Shown one piece after another: positions 4,532-5,313 of a stretch of DNA of 5,313 nucleotides. The position numbers and the translations under genes are program-made. Below the pieces are notes generated by a model. It did not search any database. It worked only from the letters and a program-made list of their open reading frames with translations, and was not told where the DNA came from. The DNA is from Syntrophaceae bacterium (GTDB lineage: Bacteria > Desulfobacterota > SM23-61), in contig PMCE01000240.1 in assembly GCA_003154025.1 (NCBI GenBank), positions 14,555-19,867 on the forward strand. Direction: 5' to 3'. Numbering within the stretch: position 1 is the first letter of the stretch; the number at the start of each line of letters is the position of its first letter.

Positions 4532-5313
4532 CCGGGAACCGGCAAGGCAATCCGGAAAATCGTCCCCTGGCCTGCGACGCTCTCCACCTCGATGGTCCCT
4601 CCATGGTCCTGGATGATCTTGTGGGCCAGGGGCAGGCCCAACCCCATTCCTTTTTCTTTGGTGGTAAAATAGTAGTCGAAGATCTTGCCCAGATTATCTT
4701 CCGGAATGCCTTCCCCCGTGTCCGAAATCTGGATGATCACTTCCTTGGAAGACGGATGATTCCGCACCCCCACTTCCAGTCTTCCCCCCCCGGGCATGGC
4801 CTGAAGGGCATTATTCACCAAATTCAACAGAGCTTCATGAATCCTCTGGCGGTCCAGATTCAAAGAGGGAATCTCTGCGCTCAGGCTGTCTACCAGCTGC
4901 ACCTTCTGCCGGTCGGCGGTCTCCCGGGCGAGCAGCAACAGGTCTTTCAGCACTTCCTGGATCTGAACGGGCTGCCGGTCCAGGCGGGTGGGTCGGGCGA
5001 AGAAGAGGAACTGCTCGATGATCTGATTGACCCTTTTCACCTCTCCCCGGAGGACCTCGGTGAACTGGAGATATTCCCTCCGGGGCTCCGGAAGGATGGG
5101 GGCAAATTCCCGCTGCAAACGTTGAATCGCCATGCCGATGGCATTCAGAGGATTGCGGATCTCATGGGCGACCCCGGCGGCCAGGTTGGCCAAGGAAGAC
5201 AGCTTTTCCGATTGGCGGATTTTTTCCTCCATCTCCCCAACCCGCGCCAAATGGCGGTTTTCCATGCGGGAGACGACGGCGATTCCCAGTCCTCCGAAAA
5301 TCAGCAGAAACAG
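4519..5313 (-). CDS. Membrane-anchored sensor histidine kinase (NtrB/ZraS-like), N-terminus beyond window
   Basis: 264 residues are visible; the frame is open to the right edge. The first visible residues, LFLLIFGGLGIAVVS, are the end of a transmembrane helix. The ATG at 5265 just after it is therefore internal, and the sensor part is off the window. A short helical linker leads to HisKA with LAAGVAHEIRNPLNAIG (phosphorylated His codon at 5166-5164). Then come the X-region RVNQIIEQFLFFARP and the HATPase domain: N-box EALLNLVNNALQAM, G1 DTGEGIPE, F-box IFDYYFTTKEKG and G2 GMGLGLPLAHKI. It ends in GTIFRIALPVPGEVG. It should autophosphorylate and pass phosphate to the response regulator encoded immediately downstream, to which it is coupled by a four-base overlap. 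No receiver domain is fused. The signal sensed is unknown because the input domain is missing from view. Confidence 0.95.
   Translation of the reverse strand: MFLLIFGGLGIAVVSRMENRHLARVGEMEEKIRQSEKLSSLANLAAGVAHEIRNPLNAIGMAIQRLQREFAPILPEPRREYLQFTEVLRGEVKRVNQIIEQFLFFARPTRLDRQPVQIQEVLKDLLLLARETADRQKVQLVDSLSAEIPSLNLDRQRIHEALLNLVNNALQAMPGGGRLEVGVRNHPSSKEVIIQISDTGEGIPEDNLGKIFDYYFTTKEKGMGLGLPLAHKIIQDHGGTIEVESVAGQGTIFRIALPVPGEVG

Noticed and set aside
3803..4672. Long open frame (289 codons) on the plus strand, antisense to the kinase/regulator genes
   Set aside because: It is antisense to a gene with complete family motifs, has no recognisable domain and is low-complexity in composition. Such frames are expected opposite GC-rich genes.
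5263..5265. ATG as the start of the histidine kinase
   Set aside because: The frame stays open upstream and encodes a hydrophobic helix (LFLLIFGGLGIAVVS) directly before it, so the gene continues beyond the window.

Overview
This 5.3 kb GC-rich window looks like ordinary bacterial chromosome. I see no mobile-element genes, RNA genes or CRISPR. The best taxonomic hint is the pair of an NtrB-like kinase and a sigma-54 activator ending in ISERVLRYKMKKYKI, a style common in Desulfobacterota (former Deltaproteobacteria) and related phyla. That placement is an inference from protein style only.

There are five protein genes in three transcription units. Leftward from about 1780 runs a two-gene operon. 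It starts with a TatD-family metal-dependent hydrolase (1754 to 1014, TTG start, behind a near-consensus sigma-70 promoter). An AlbA_2/RecG-like ATP-binding protein follows (1002 to beyond the left edge). The two are 11 bases apart, and the Shine-Dalgarno sequence of the second overlaps the stop codon of the first. Rightward from 2008 runs a single gene for an M42-family metallo-aminopeptidase. The 253-base divergent region between them (1755-2007) is dense in palindromes and carries competing sigma-70-like and sigma-54-like promoter candidates for the peptidase gene.

On the right, and convergent with the peptidase, a two-component operon runs leftward. It encodes a membrane-anchored histidine kinase whose N-terminus lies beyond the right edge (5313 to 4519). 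A sigma-54-dependent response regulator (4522 to 3146) overlaps it by ATGA. The kinase should phosphorylate the regulator, which would then activate RNA polymerase carrying sigma-54. The regulated genes are unknown.

The most unusual structure is at the convergent junction. A pair of inverted arrays of the 8-base-periodic unit TAGCAA-NN fills nearly the whole gap (about 3081-3156) and runs into the response regulator gene. There it supplies the stop codon and the last two residues, plus part of the third-last codon. It probably acts as a rightward terminator and may belong to a dispersed repeat family. No complete novel system is evident. The leads are this repeat, the possible sigma-54 control of the peptidase, an Asp-to-Glu change at a predicted metal ligand of the peptidase, and the tatD/AlbA_2 pairing.
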